Assembly (NCBI GenBank): GCA_028285525.1
Contig: JANQOZ010000086.1
Span: 1-56,685 of the forward strand
From: Lysobacterales bacterium
GTDB lineage: Bacteria; Pseudomonadota; Gammaproteobacteria; Xanthomonadales; SZUA-38
DNA length: 56,685 bases
Direction of reading: 5' to 3'
A program made the translations under genes and the position numbers. The first letter of the stretch is position 1. Each line of letters starts with the position of its first letter. A model generated the notes under the pieces. The model was not told where the DNA came from. It worked only from the letters and a program-made list of their open reading frames with translations, and ran no database searches. Below, piece after piece: positions 43,472 to 53,215 of the stretch.

Positions 43472-45277
43472 TTGACCGCGCAAGCGAACATTCGAAACTT
43501 TTCCATCATCGCTCATGTCGACCACGGCAAGTCGACTCTCGCCGACCGCTTTATTCAGGTCTGCGGTGGCCTTTCGGAGCGCGAGATGGCGGAGCAGGTG
43601 CTCGACTCCATGGATCTGGAGCGGGAGCGCGGCATTACCATTAAGGCGCAGTCCGTTTCGCTCAACTTCACCGCCGCTGACGGTGAGAGCTACCTGCTGA
43701 ACTTCATCGATACGCCCGGCCACGTCGACTTCTCCTACGAGGTCTCCCGTTCGCTCGCCGCCTGTGAAGGCGCGCTGTTGGTGGTGGACGCCGCGCAGGG
43801 CGTTGAGGCTCAGAGCGTGGCGAACTGCTACACGGCGGTGGAGCAGGGGCTCGAGGTGCTCCCGATCCTGAATAAGATCGACCTCCCTTCGGCGGAACCC
43901 GAGCGGGTGGCTCAGGAGATCGAGGACGTGATCGGTATCGACGCCACCGACGCCCTGCAGGTCAGCGCCAAGACCGGGAAGGGCGTTGCCGAAGTCCTGG
44001 AGATGCTGGTCAATCAGGTGCCGCCGCCGGCCGGTGAGCCCGATGGTGAGCTCCGCGCCCTGATAATCGACTCCTGGTTCGACAACTACCTGGGCGTGGT
44101 GTCGCTGGTGCGGGTGAAAGACGGCGTGCTGCGCAAGGGTGACAAGATCCGAATGATGTCGACAGGCCAGTCCTATCAGGCGGAGGGGCTCGGCATCTTT
44201 ACGCCGAAGCGCGAGGTTCGCGACTGCCTCAGGGCCGGCGAAGTGGGGTTTGTGAGCGCTTCGGTAAAGGACGTTCACGGTGCGCCAGTCGGCGATACCA
44301 TCACCCATGATCGGGCGCCGGCCGCTGAGCCACTGCCCGGATTTCAGCGGGTTCAGCCGCGGGTTTTTGCCGGCCTGTTCCCCACCAGCTCCGACGACTA
44401 TGCTGGCCTGCGCGAGGCGCTCGACAAGCTCCAGATCAACGACACGGCGCTGATGTTTGAGCCGGAGACCAGCGAGGCGCTGGGCTTTGGCTTTCGCTGC
44501 GGCTTCCTGGGCATGCTGCACATGGAGATTGTTCAGGAGCGTCTCGAACGGGAGTACAACCTCGATCTGGTCACCACGGCCCCGACGGTCATCTACGAGA
44601 TCGTCGGGACAGATGGCGAGGTCTCAAAGCTCGATAACCCGGCGCAGCTGCCGCCTCAAAACAAGATCGAGGAAATCCGCGAGCCGATCATTCTGGGCAA
44701 CATCCTGGTGCCGCCGGACTACGTCGGCGGCGTGATCGGCCTCTGCGAAGAGAAACGCGGCGTTCAGCGCCAGATTCAGTACATGGGTACCCAGGTTTCC
44801 ATCAGCTACGAGCTGCCGCTGAGTGAGGTGGTGCTGGATTTTTTCGATCGTTTGAAGTCGGTCAGCCGGGGCTACGCCTCCTTCGACTATGATTTTCTGC
44901 GTTTCGATGCCGGGCCGTTTGTTCGGGTCGATATCCTGATCAACGGCGAGCGGGTGGACGCGCTGTCGGTGATCGTGCACCAGAGCGAGTCGCAGCGACG
45001 GGGACGCCAGCTGGCTGAGGCTATGAAGGCGCTGATTCCCCGGCAGATGTTTGAGGTGGCGATTCAGGCGGCGATCGGCGCCCACGTGGTGGCTCGCACA
45101 AACGTGAAGGCGCTGCGCAAAAACGTCACCGCGAAGTGTTATGGTGGCGACGTTTCGCGCAAGCGAAAGCTCCTGGAAAAGCAGAAAGCCGGCAAAAAAC
45201 GGATGAAGCAGGTCGGCCGGGTGGAGATTCCCCAGGAGGCGTTCCTGGCGGTTCTGCGCGCTGAAGACCGTTCCTGA
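43472..45277 (+). CDS. lepA: Elongation factor 4 (LepA)
   Basis: 601 aa, usual size. It begins with TTG 43472, supported by the ribosome site CGAGG and by the conserved start [17 protein letters not shown]. Seen: P-loop AHVDHGKST, switch [12 protein letters not shown], switch [18 protein letters not shown], then SAKTGKG and the LepA-specific C-terminal domain with [19 protein letters not shown]. It is a ribosome-associated GTPase that acts in translation elongation or initiation quality. First gene of the lepA-lepB-DUF4845-rnc-era-recO-pdxJ cluster. Confidence 0.97.
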   Translation: MTAQANIRNFSIIAHVDHGKSTLADRFIQVCGGLSEREMAEQVLDSMDLERERGITIKAQSVSLNFTAADGESYLLNFIDTPGHVDFSYEVSRSLAACEGALLVVDAAQGVEAQSVANCYTAVEQGLEVLPILNKIDLPSAEPERVAQEIEDVIGIDATDALQVSAKTGKGVAEVLEMLVNQVPPPAGEPDGELRALIIDSWFDNYLGVVSLVRVKDGVLRKGDKIRMMSTGQSYQAEGLGIFTPKREVRDCLRAGEVGFVSASVKDVHGAPVGDTITHDRAPAAEPLPGFQRVQPRVFAGLFPTSSDDYAGLREALDKLQINDTALMFEPETSEALGFGFRCGFLGMLHMEIVQERLEREYNLDLVTTAPTVIYEIVGTDGEVSKLDNPAQLPPQNKIEEIREPIILGNILVPPDYVGGVIGLCEEKRGVQRQIQYMGTQVSISYELPLSEVVLDFFDRLKSVSRGYASFDYDFLRFDAGPFVRVDILINGERVDALSVIVHQSESQRRGRQLAEAMKALIPRQMFEVAIQAAIGAHVVARTNVKALRKNVTAKCYGGDVSRKRKLLEKQKAGKKRMKQVGRVEIPQEAFLAVLRAEDRS

Positions 45278-45339
45278 CTCAGCCTGATCGCCGATCCGCA
45301 GGGAATACCCGCAATAACAAGATATGACAGGGTTTGACT

Positions 45340-46140
45340 ATGCATTTTGATTTCGCCGCAATCCTGGTGATCCTGACGGCGGTCACCGGCGCGATCTGGG
45401 CGCTTGACTCGCTGCTGCTCGCGCCGAAACGCCGAGCCGCGCTCGCGGGCGGCGGGACCGACGAAGCTGCCGAGGGTGGCAAAGAGCCGGTGGTCGTTGA
45501 GTATGCGCGGTCCTTTTTTCCCGTCATCCTGATCGTGCTGCTGATCCGGTCTTTTCTGGCTGAACCGTTTCGTATTCCGTCCGATTCGATGATGCCGACG
45601 CTGCTCGACGGTGACCTGATCCTGGTCAACAAATTCTCTTACGGGATTCGCCTGCCGGTCGTCGATACCAAGGTGATCGAGCTCGGGTCTCCCGAGCGCG
45701 GGGACGTGGTGGTGTTCCGCTATCCCGAGAATCCAAAGCAGGACTACATCAAACGTATCGTCGGGATTCCCGGCGACGTGGTGGAGTACCAGAACAAGCG
45801 GCTTTATCTGAACGGCACTTTGGTCGATACCCAGATAACCGGCACATATCTGCCGGAAAATGGCGCTTCGCGGATCCGCCAGCAAAATGCGGTGGAGAAG
45901 CTGCCCGGCCGGGAGCACAACATTCTCCTGACGCCCGGCGCGCTCAACCCGCCGTTTGGCAGCAACCGGTGGGTGGTCGGCGAGGACGAGTATTTTGTGC
46001 TGGGCGACAACCGTGACAACAGTCGGGACAGCCGCTACTGGGGCTTTGTCCCCGATCGAAATCTGGTTGGCAAGGCCTTTTTTATCTGGATGCACCTAAG
46101 TCCCAGTGGCTTTGATCGCATAGGAACCGTGATCAAATAA
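45340..46140 (+). CDS. lepB: Signal peptidase I (LepB)
   Basis: 266 aa from ATG 45340 (a TTG at 45334 is in frame but weaker). Two N-terminal membrane helices (about 5-27 and 57-72), then the periplasmic catalytic domain with Ser83 in IPSDSMMPTL and Lys138 in DYIKRIVGIPGD, plus FVLGDNRDNSRDSR. It removes signal peptides from exported proteins, which here would include the secreted products at 10945-33087. Downstream of lepA in the usual order. Confidence 0.96.
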   Translation: MHFDFAAILVILTAVTGAIWALDSLLLAPKRRAALAGGGTDEAAEGGKEPVVVEYARSFFPVILIVLLIRSFLAEPFRIPSDSMMPTLLDGDLILVNKFSYGIRLPVVDTKVIELGSPERGDVVVFRYPENPKQDYIKRIVGIPGDVVEYQNKRLYLNGTLVDTQITGTYLPENGASRIRQQNAVEKLPGREHNILLTPGALNPPFGSNRWVVGEDEYFVLGDNRDNSRDSRYWGFVPDRNLVGKAFFIWMHLSPSGFDRIGTVIK

Positions 46141-46185
46141 TGCTAAGGTTTTCCCTTAGATATTAGCCCCTTTGGAGGCATTTCT

Positions 46186-46569
46186 ATGAAATCAATTGAC
46201 CTTGCTTCACCGCAGCGCCAGCGCGGCATCACGCTGATCGGGCTGATCATCGTGCTGACCGTGGTGGGTTTTTTCGCCTTCATCGGCATCAAGCTGTTCC
46301 CGGTGTACCAGGAGTACTTTTCGGTGGTCCAGGCGATGAAGAACGTGGCGGCACAGCCGGGCGTCAGCCGTCAGGAGCCTCGGCAGGTGCAGGAAATGCT
46401 GATTAAACGCATGTACGTGAGCTACGTCGAATCGGTCAACAAAAGCCATATCAGGGTGACCAGGGGTGGCAAGCCAACCCTTAACGTGCGGTACGAGGTG
46501 CGGCGGCCGCTGATGGGTAACCTGGACTTTGTGGCTAAATTTGACGAGACGGTTGACCTCAAAGGCTAG
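46186..46569 (+). CDS. DUF4845 membrane protein
   Basis: 127 aa. The N-terminus QRGITLIGLIIVLTVVGFF resembles a type IV pilin-like hydrophobic segment, but no family role is established. One membrane helix, then a periplasmic part ending FVAKFDETVDLKG. DUF4845 genes sit between lepB and rnc in many gammaproteobacteria, so the assignment is by position and sequence pattern. It overlaps rnc by up to 41 bases depending on the start. Confidence 0.85.
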   Translation: MKSIDLASPQRQRGITLIGLIIVLTVVGFFAFIGIKLFPVYQEYFSVVQAMKNVAAQPGVSRQEPRQVQEMLIKRMYVSYVESVNKSHIRVTRGGKPTLNVRYEVRRPLMGNLDFVAKFDETVDLKG

Positions 46570-47260
46570 CGAGCACGGAGCGGCAGCGGCGGGCGGCGGT
46601 CTTCAGCTAGGTTTCACCTTTTCGGATCCCGCCCTGCTGACGCAGGCGCTGACCCACCGCAGCGCGAGCCGCACGAACAATGAGCGGCTCGAGTTCCTCG
46701 GCGACTCGGTGCTGAGCACCATCATTTCCGAAGCGCTTTTTGCGCGGTTTCCCAAAGCTTCTGAAGGTGACCTGAGTCGGGCGCGCGCGCGGCTGGTTCG
46801 GGGTGTGACGCTGGCGCGCCTGGCCGGCGAACTGGGCTTCATGGGGGCCGTGCTGTTAGGGCCCGGAGAGCGCAAGAGCGGCGGTCAGCGGCGCCAGTCG
46901 ATCCTGGCTGACGCGCTGGAGGCGGTCATCGGCGCCATCTACCTCGAGGCGGGTTACGTCAGCTGTCGCCAGGTGGTGTTGAGCTGGTTTGAGACGCGCC
47001 TCGATACGCTGCCGGCACCTGAAGCGCTCAAGGACGCCAAGACCCGGCTGCAGGAGTATCTACAGCAGCGGGGCAGGCCGCTGCCCGAGTACCAGCTCCT
47101 CAGCGCCGAAGGCGCCGATCACGCCAAGGTGTTTCGCGTACGCTGCATGCTGGACGGTGACCCCAACGGGCACGAGGCCAGCGGCAGCAGCCGGCGCAAG
47201 GCGGAACAGACCGCCGCCGGGCTGGCCCTGAACCATCTGGAGGAAGGTGCGGGTGACTGA
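46553..47260 (+). CDS. rnc: Ribonuclease III
   Basis: Double-strand-specific endonuclease that processes rRNA and mRNA. Seen: signature NERLEFLGDSVL with metal-binding acidic residues, ADALEAVIGAIYLEAG, and C-terminal dsRNA-binding domain (DAKTRLQEYLQQRGRPLPEY, SSRRKAEQTAAGLAL). The start is uncertain among TTG codons at 46529, 46541 and 46553. I chose 46553 (235 aa) because it gives the usual distance to the conserved FSDPALLTQALTHRS and has a purine-rich site just before it. Any of them overlaps the DUF4845 gene. Confidence 0.95.
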   Translation: MTSKASEHGAAAAGGGLQLGFTFSDPALLTQALTHRSASRTNNERLEFLGDSVLSTIISEALFARFPKASEGDLSRARARLVRGVTLARLAGELGFMGAVLLGPGERKSGGQRRQSILADALEAVIGAIYLEAGYVSCRQVVLSWFETRLDTLPAPEALKDAKTRLQEYLQQRGRPLPEYQLLSAEGADHAKVFRVRCMLDGDPNGHEASGSSRRKAEQTAAGLALNHLEEGAGD

Positions 47261-48164
47261 GCAGAACCAATCCCCCTATCGATGTGGCTACGTCGCGCTG
47301 ATCGGCAGGCCGAACGTAGGCAAATCAACGCTGCTGAACGCGCTGCTCGGGCAGAAGCTGAGCATCACCGCCCACAAGCCTCAAACGACCCGACACCAGA
47401 TCCTAGGCGTCAGCCATTACGACAACGGCCAGCTGGTCTTTGTCGACACGCCAGGGCTCCACGCCGCGCCAGCCGGTGCGTCGGCGATGAACCGCTATCT
47501 GAACCGGGTAGCCGAAGCGGTGTCTCAAGGCGTTGACGTCGTGGCCTGGCTGCTCGACGCGAGAGGCATCACCGACGCCGACCTCAAGATTGGCGAGGGG
47601 CTTCGTCAGCGGCACGGCAAGCTGTTTTGCGTGCTCAACAAGACCGACCTGGTGACCGACAAGGCCACCCTGCTGCCGCTGTCCGCGGAACTCGCCGAGC
47701 GGTTCGATCCTGACGAGGTGCTGATGATTTCAGCGCAGAAGGGCAAAGGCCTCGAAGAGCTGCGCTCCCGCCTGCTGGCAGCGGTTCCGGAAGGCCCGCC
47801 CGTGTTCGGTGAGGATGAGCTGACCGACCGCAGCGAACGCTTCATCGCCACTGAGTTCATCCGTGAGCAGGTCACCCGGCGGCTTCACCAGGAGTTGCCC
47901 TATGCCTCGACGGTCGAGATTGAGGCGTTCCAAAGGGAAGGTCCGGTGCTGCATATCGCCGCCGTGATATGGGTTGAGCGGGAAGGCCAGAAGGGCATTG
48001 TCATCGGCCAGCGCGGCGCGACCCTCAAGGGTATTGGCACCGCCGCTCGGGCCACGCTCGAGGACTTTTTTGCCTGCCGGGTCAACCTCAAGCTTTGGGT
48101 CAAGGTGAAGAAGGGCTGGTCCGACGACGAGCGGTCGCTCCAGCAGCTGGGCTACGTGGATTGA
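47253..48164 (+). CDS. era: GTPase Era
   Basis: 303 aa from GTG 47253, chosen because GGAGGAAG precedes it closely; GTG 47247 is the alternative. Ras-like domain: GRPNVGKSTLLNALLG, switch KPQTTRHQ, FVDTPGLH, NKTDLV. C-terminal KH domain about 200-285 with VIGQRGATLKGIGTAAR. Era binds 16S rRNA and helps 30S assembly. It overlaps rnc by eight bases and recO by four. Confidence 0.97.
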   Translation: MTEQNQSPYRCGYVALIGRPNVGKSTLLNALLGQKLSITAHKPQTTRHQILGVSHYDNGQLVFVDTPGLHAAPAGASAMNRYLNRVAEAVSQGVDVVAWLLDARGITDADLKIGEGLRQRHGKLFCVLNKTDLVTDKATLLPLSAELAERFDPDEVLMISAQKGKGLEELRSRLLAAVPEGPPVFGEDELTDRSERFIATEFIREQVTRRLHQELPYASTVEIEAFQREGPVLHIAAVIWVEREGQKGIVIGQRGATLKGIGTAARATLEDFFACRVNLKLWVKVKKGWSDDERSLQQLGYVD

Positions 48165-48880
48165 ATCGGGTCCTGACCCCAGCCTTTGTCCTGCACCGCC
48201 GCAATTTCGAAGAAGCGTCGCTGCTGGTTGAGCTGCTGACCCGAGATCGGGGCCGTCTGGGCGCTGTCGCGCGCGGCGCGCGAAAGTCCCGGCGTCACCG
48301 CGGTGGTCTGCTGCAGCCGTACGTGCCGCTACAGGTCAGCCTGTCGGGTCGTGGCCAGCTCGCGACGCTCGGCCAGCTGGAGGCTGAGGGCCCTCCCATT
48401 CTGACGGTCGGCAGTCGACCGGCGCTGATCGCGCTCTATCTGAACGAGCTGCTGCTGCGGCTGACCGCGCGAGACGACCCGAACGAAACGCTGTTTCAGT
48501 GTTATCTCAAAACTCTGGTTGGGCTCGCAACCGGTGCGGCGGCGCCCGTGCTGCGACGTTTTGAGCTGGCGCTGCTGGCGAGCCAGGGTTACGCGGTGGG
48601 TCTGACCCACGACGCGGTAACGGGTGAACCCGTGCAGCCCGAGCAGCGGTATCGCTATGAGATTGAAGAGGGACCCGTGGCGACGGCCGGCCGATCCTCT
48701 GCAGAAACCGTTGGCGGCGAAACGCTGCTGTGCCTGGCCCGGGGCGAAGACGGCGACGCGACGGTTCAGCGCGAGGCTCGCCAGCTGCTCAGCGGCGTGC
48801 TGCGCCACTACCTCGGTCCGAAACCGCTGCGTTCGCGGCAGCTCTACCAACAGATGAATCAACCGGAGGCTCAGTCATGA
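48161..48880 (+). CDS. recO: DNA repair protein RecO
   Basis: 239 aa. The frame is open from 48095, but the conserved RecO start ([20 protein letters not shown]) and the TTGA overlap with era place initiation at TTG 48161. An N-terminal OB fold about 1-80 ([17 protein letters not shown]) is followed by a helical C-terminal domain. The zinc-finger cysteines found in some RecO proteins are not evident. RecO loads RecA onto SSB-coated gaps with RecR. ATGA overlap with pdxJ follows. Confidence 0.92.
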   Translation: MNRVLTPAFVLHRRNFEEASLLVELLTRDRGRLGAVARGARKSRRHRGGLLQPYVPLQVSLSGRGQLATLGQLEAEGPPILTVGSRPALIALYLNELLLRLTARDDPNETLFQCYLKTLVGLATGAAAPVLRRFELALLASQGYAVGLTHDAVTGEPVQPEQRYRYEIEEGPVATAGRSSAETVGGETLLCLARGEDGDATVQREARQLLSGVLRHYLGPKPLRSRQLYQQMNQPEAQS

Positions 48881-49605
48881 GACCGATCAGTCTTGGGGTC
48901 AACATCGACCATGTGGCGACGCTGCGGCAGGCCCGGGGCACCAGCTACCCCGACCCGGTGTTTGCGGCTGTGCTCGCCGAACAGGCCGGCGCCGACCTGA
49001 TCACCGTTCACCTGCGCGAAGATCGGCGCCATATCCAGGATCGCGATCTGGAGCTGCTGATGCGCACCGTTACGACGCGCGTCAATCTCGAGTGCGCGGT
49101 CACCGACGAAATGCTGGCGATCGCGTGTGCGGCCAGGCCCGCGGACGTTTGCCTGGTGCCCGAACGGCGCGAAGAGGTCACCACCGAAGGGGGGCTAGAC
49201 GCGGCCGGCATCGGTCAGCCGGTGGCTGACGCCTGCCAGCGCCTGCGGGATGCTGGAATTCGGGTATCGCTTTTTATCGACCCGGACGAGAGCCAGCTTC
49301 GGGCCGCGGCGTCGATGGGCGCGCCCGTGGTCGAGCTGCACACCGGCGCCTACGCTGAAGCCAGCGGCGCCGCGCAGGAGCAGGAGTTGACCCGCATTGC
49401 GGTTGCTGCGGAGCTTGGTCGATCGCTGGGCCTGGTGGTCAACGCCGGCCATGGCCTGCACTACCACAACGTCGGCCCGATCGCGGCGCTGGAACCGATC
49501 GAGGAGCTCAACATCGGTCACGCGATTGTTGCGCGAGCTGTCTTTGTGGGCCTGCCTGAGGCCATCAGGGAAATGAGGCGGTTAATGAACGAGGCCAGAC
49601 GCTGA
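48877..49605 (+). CDS. pdxJ: Pyridoxine 5'-phosphate synthase (PdxJ)
   Basis: 242 aa TIM-barrel enzyme that condenses 1-deoxyxylulose 5-phosphate with 3-amino-2-oxopropyl phosphate to give PNP. Seen: [48 protein letters not shown] and [12 protein letters not shown] good ribosome site (CGGAGG) precedes ATG 48877. The gene is the last in the lepA cluster and ends four bases from the convergent receiver-HPt gene. The usual acpS gene does not follow. Confidence 0.96.
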   Translation: MRPISLGVNIDHVATLRQARGTSYPDPVFAAVLAEQAGADLITVHLREDRRHIQDRDLELLMRTVTTRVNLECAVTDEMLAIACAARPADVCLVPERREEVTTEGGLDAAGIGQPVADACQRLRDAGIRVSLFIDPDESQLRAAASMGAPVVELHTGAYAEASGAAQEQELTRIAVAAELGRSLGLVVNAGHGLHYHNVGPIAALEPIEELNIGHAIVARAVFVGLPEAIREMRRLMNEARR

Positions 49606-49609
49606 TTGG

Positions 49610-50326
49610 CTAGAGCTGACGAACGTTCTCCGCTGCCCTTGCGAGCTCATCGAGCGCCGGCGTGATTTCGCCCGGGTTGCCGCGGGTGAGCGCGAGCTCC
49701 AGCTTGGCCGCCGTCTCCTTCAGCTCCAGACAGCCGGTGTAGCCGGCGGAGCCTCGAAGCTTGTGAACCGGCGCCCGCGCGGTTTCGAGATCGTTCGAGG
49801 CAATCGCCTGACGAATCTCGGGCAGAAACCGGGTCAGCTCCTGCTGCAGCATGCCCATCAAGCGGTCGAGCAGCTCAACGTTTCCTCCCGCGGCCGCCAG
49901 CGCCGCTTCTCTGTCCATCACCGGTGTGGCGTCGCTCGGCGCTTCCTTAGGCTGCAGCGTCCCGTCGCCGGCCAACAGCTGGCGCACGGTGTCTCGGCTG
50001 ACGGGCTTGGCCAGACAGTTGTCAAACCCCTGCTGCTGGAGATTGGTGGTGGTGGAGAGCTGCAGATCGGCAGTCAGGCCGATGATCTTCGCGCCAGAAT
50101 CTCGACCGGCACGGCTCTCAGCCTCCCGGATCGCTTTGGTGGCCTCAATCCCGTCCATTTCAGGCATTCGGATATCCATCAGCACCAGATCAAAAGGCTG
50201 TTTCAGGAAATGGTCCAGCGCCTGGCGGCCGTTGACCGCCTCCTGGATTTCGATGCCCGGATCGCCCAGGGCCGCCTTGAGGAAATCCCGGTTGATGTCG
50301 TTGTCGTCTGCTATCAATATCCGCAT
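49610..50326 (-). CDS. Receiver-HPt protein (phosphorelay component)
   Basis: 238 aa from ATG 50326 (AGGCGAATC before it); the frame continues to 50380 but lacks a ribosome site. Receiver domain about 1-120: ILIADDNDIN, Asp51 in LVLMDIRMPEMDG, LAKPVS. A linker precedes an HPt domain about 150-238 with His188 in PVHKLRGSAGYTG. There is no kinase domain, so it must receive phosphate from a separate hybrid kinase, possibly one like the kinase at 35308. Divergent from the YdbH-like gene with a 52-bp gap. Confidence 0.88.
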   Translation of the reverse strand: MRILIADDNDINRDFLKAALGDPGIEIQEAVNGRQALDHFLKQPFDLVLMDIRMPEMDGIEATKAIREAESRAGRDSGAKIIGLTADLQLSTTTNLQQQGFDNCLAKPVSRDTVRQLLAGDGTLQPKEAPSDATPVMDREAALAAAGGNVELLDRLMGMLQQELTRFLPEIRQAIASNDLETARAPVHKLRGSAGYTGCLELKETAAKLELALTRGNPGEITPALDELARAAENVRQL

Positions 50327-50378
50327 GATTCGCCTGCCCGGTTTCGCAACGCGATTGCCAGTATAGTCCCATCCAGTC

Positions 50379-52508
50379 ATGGTCCGATGCGCCCGCCAAC
50401 CCGCTTCTCCAGCCTCTGAGCGCTTTCGTTTCCTCCGCCTGGCTGCGCCGCTGGCTGTGCTGCTTTCTCAAAGCGGTCCGGCCTTGGGCCAGCTGACCCT
50501 TTCGGGTTCGGTCGCCGAGCTCACGGGCGACGGCTGGCAGGCGCGACAGCTTGACTGGGAGCTGGTCCCCAATGGTGAATCCTCCGTGAATATCGCGGCG
50601 CTGGACATCAGCAGTCTGCCCGCTGCCTTGTCAGAAATTTCCCTACGTTGCGAAACGCTGACCGTGGCTGGCGGAGGGACCGAGTGCGCCGCCGGCAACC
50701 TGAACTTTCGGCTGAACGAGCAGCCTCTGGAGGCGGACTGGAACGCAAGCTTTGCCACGGTCGACGGTCTGGCGCCGAAGGACTCGGCCGACGCGCCGGC
50801 GAGCGCTTCTGCGCGCGGTGCGACGACAGCGGTCGCGGCGTCGCTAACGCTTGAGCTGGCGGGTGGTGAGGTGACCCTGACTTTTCAGGGTTCTGGACAG
50901 CCACAGCTTCGGGCTCAGGCAACCGGGCTGAAGCTCGACGAGCTGCTGTCGCTGCTGCCGGTGACGCCGCCGGCCGGGCTCACCGCACCGCAGGGAGAGC
51001 TGGCGCTGGACCTGACCGCAACGCTGGCGTCTGCGCTGAGCCTCAGCGGCAGCTGGACGGTCAGCGGTCTGGGCTTCGATTCGCTGGACGGGAGCCAAGC
51101 GGGCGCCGGTTTGGCGCTGCGCGGTGACCTGGCGTTCGAGGCAGGGCGGGACGACGGGATGACGTTCGAGGCTGCCGCCGTGATCGAGAGCGGCGAGCTC
51201 CTGGTGGACCCAGCCTACGTGAGCTTCGGCGAGCTGCCGGACGTGACGCTGACCGTCGCAGGGAGCCGCGGCTCAGCGGGCGCCACAACGATCGACCGCT
51301 GGCAGGTCAGCGATGGGGACAGCCTGACCGTCAGCGGAGGGGCGCGTCTGACCAGCGATGGGGCGCTGGCGACGCTGACGGCCCAGATCGACCGGTTCCG
51401 CCTGACGCAGGCGTACCCTCGCTTTTTGGCCGCCGCGGGCGAAAGCTTCGGTCTCGAAGAGGTCCAGGCCGGCGGCGAGATCCTTGGCGGCTTTCGCGTC
51501 GAGGACGGCGCCTTGAGTCACGTTTCGCTGATCTTCGAAGCCGTCGATTTTGTCAGCAATCAGGAACACTTCGGCGCCAGCCGCCTTCGCGGATTTGTCG
51601 ACTATTCCCTGGCCGGCGACTCCGCGGATTCAAATCTGTCCTGGGATTCGCTGCGCTACTACACGCTGCTGGTCGGCGCCGCGGACAGCCGCTTTTTTGC
51701 CGGTGGCCGGCAGGTGCTGTTGCTCGACCCGCTCTTTCTACCGGTGCTCGACGGCGGCCTGCAGGTGGATGAGCTGGCGCTGAACGACTTCGGAACCGAG
51801 CAGGTGGCGATGGACTTTCGGGGCGAACTCAAGCCGGTGGCCCTGGACCAGATCACCCGGGCGCTCGACTGGCCGGTTCTCAACGGCACGCTCGGCGGCA
51901 CGATTCCCCAGGTCAGGCTGCGCAACCAGGTGGTTGAGGTTGGCGGCAAGGTCGTAGTCGATGTGTTTGGCGGTACGGTTGTCATGGAGCAGCTGCGGCT
52001 GGAGCGACTGTTCGGCGTCCTGCCGACCCTCTCCGCGGATATCGAGATTGAAAACATCGACCTGGAGCAGATGACCGGCGCCTTCTCCTTCGGCAAGATC
52101 GAGGGCGTGCTGCGGGGTTCGGTGGGCGGCCTGCGCCTGTTGAACTGGCGCCCGGTTGCGTTCGATCTGGATCTGCATACCGACCCAAGCGCCGGCGTGC
52201 GGCAGCGGATCAGCCAGCGCGCCGTCGACAATCTCTCCAGCATCGGCGGCGGCGTTGCCGCGCTCGGTTCGACGGTGCTCAGGATCTTCGATGATTTTGG
52301 TTATCAGCAGCTGGGCTTAACCTGCGTCCTGCGCAACAATACCTGCGATATGGGTGGAGTTGGCGATGCCGGCAACGGCTATTTTCTGGTTCGTGGTTCG
52401 GGCATTCCGCGCATCGACATCAAGGGTTTTTCGCGGCGTGTCGACTGGCCCCAGCTCGTGAGGCGGCTGCAGGCGGCGACTCAGAGTGGCCCCGTGAGCG
52501 TAGAATAG
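50379..52508 (+). CDS. YdbH-like (AsmA/TamB-type) envelope lipid-transport protein
   Basis: 709 aa with an N-terminal hydrophobic signal or anchor (LAAPLAVLLSQSGPALG, about 20-36) and an all-beta, AsmA/TamB-like body of repeated strands (ASLTLELAGGEVTLTFQG, ADWNASFATVDG). The C-terminal region with LNGTLGGTIPQVRL and GKIEGVLRGSVGGLRLLN is typical of the YdbH dicarboxylate-transport-type domain. In E. coli, YdbH works with YnbE and YdbL and with TamB and YhdP in moving phospholipids toward the outer membrane. Here the next gene encodes a YdbL-like lipoprotein, which supports the assignment. It is shorter than E. coli YdbH (about 880 aa). Confidence 0.8.
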   Translation: MVRCARQPASPASERFRFLRLAAPLAVLLSQSGPALGQLTLSGSVAELTGDGWQARQLDWELVPNGESSVNIAALDISSLPAALSEISLRCETLTVAGGGTECAAGNLNFRLNEQPLEADWNASFATVDGLAPKDSADAPASASARGATTAVAASLTLELAGGEVTLTFQGSGQPQLRAQATGLKLDELLSLLPVTPPAGLTAPQGELALDLTATLASALSLSGSWTVSGLGFDSLDGSQAGAGLALRGDLAFEAGRDDGMTFEAAAVIESGELLVDPAYVSFGELPDVTLTVAGSRGSAGATTIDRWQVSDGDSLTVSGGARLTSDGALATLTAQIDRFRLTQAYPRFLAAAGESFGLEEVQAGGEILGGFRVEDGALSHVSLIFEAVDFVSNQEHFGASRLRGFVDYSLAGDSADSNLSWDSLRYYTLLVGAADSRFFAGGRQVLLLDPLFLPVLDGGLQVDELALNDFGTEQVAMDFRGELKPVALDQITRALDWPVLNGTLGGTIPQVRLRNQVVEVGGKVVVDVFGGTVVMEQLRLERLFGVLPTLSADIEIENIDLEQMTGAFSFGKIEGVLRGSVGGLRLLNWRPVAFDLDLHTDPSAGVRQRISQRAVDNLSSIGGGVAALGSTVLRIFDDFGYQQLGLTCVLRNNTCDMGGVGDAGNGYFLVRGSGIPRIDIKGFSRRVDWPQLVRRLQAATQSGPVSVE

Positions 52509-52597
52509 CGGACCTTTAGCGATTTACGCGTTCAGCCCAGAGTCAGTAACCAGCTCATACCCTGGCTGATGATTTTCGTTTTTGACAGGAAAAGACA

Positions 52598-53212
52598 TTG
52601 AAAACAGTAAGCTATTGCATGATGACAGCGCTGCTCATGGCCCTGGCTGCCTGCGTGACCATCAACGTCTACTTTCCCGAAGCTGCTGCGCAAGAGGCGG
52701 CTGACCGGTTTATCGACGAGGTGATCGGGCCCGACGAGACCCCTGAGGGGGAGGGTGAGACGGACGCGTATGTGCCGGGCTCGAAAGGCGCGACGTCCGC
52801 CATTCCCGCAGCGGCCCTGGCGATTCTGGACTGGGTGATTCCCCCTGCTCATGCCCAGGTCAATATCGACATCAACACCCCGGAAATCCGCGCCATCCAG
52901 TCGCGCATGAACGCGCGGTTCAGCAAAGAACTGTCCAAGCACTTTGCCAGCGGCGCCATCGGGCTGACCAACGACGCGCGGGTGGCGGTTCGGGACCTAT
53001 CCAGCGTGTCGCTGCGCGACCGCAGCGCGCTTAACGCCGCGGTAGCGGCTGACAATCGCGATCGCGACGCCGTCTACCGGGAGATTGCGATTGCTAACGG
53101 CCAGCCCGGCTGGGAGTCGCAGATTCGCGAAACCTTCGCTCGGCAGTGGGTCAGCAACGCGCGGAGCGGCTGGTACTACCAGGACAGCGCAGGCAACTGG
53201 CGGCAAAAATAA
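52598..53212 (+). CDS. YdbL-like DUF1318 lipoprotein with YnbE-like N-terminus
   Basis: 204 aa from TTG 52598, preceded by AGGA. Lipobox ALAACV (MALAAC) lipidates the cysteine near residue 20. Right after it VTINVYFPEAAAQ looks like the short beta strand of YnbE. An acidic linker and a second hydrophobic patch (AALAILDWVIPPAHA) follow. The C-terminal DUF1318/YdbL domain, about 110-204, has TPEIRAIQSRMNARFSKEL, IGLTNDARVAVRD, AADNRDRDAVYREIAIANG and SGWYYQDSAGNWRQ. It appears to combine the roles of the separate E. coli ynbE and ydbL genes. Linked to the YdbH-like gene 89 bases upstream. Confidence 0.8.
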   Translation: MKTVSYCMMTALLMALAACVTINVYFPEAAAQEAADRFIDEVIGPDETPEGEGETDAYVPGSKGATSAIPAAALAILDWVIPPAHAQVNIDINTPEIRAIQSRMNARFSKELSKHFASGAIGLTNDARVAVRDLSSVSLRDRSALNAAVAADNRDRDAVYREIAIANGQPGWESQIRETFARQWVSNARSGWYYQDSAGNWRQK

Positions 53213-53215
53213 CCG

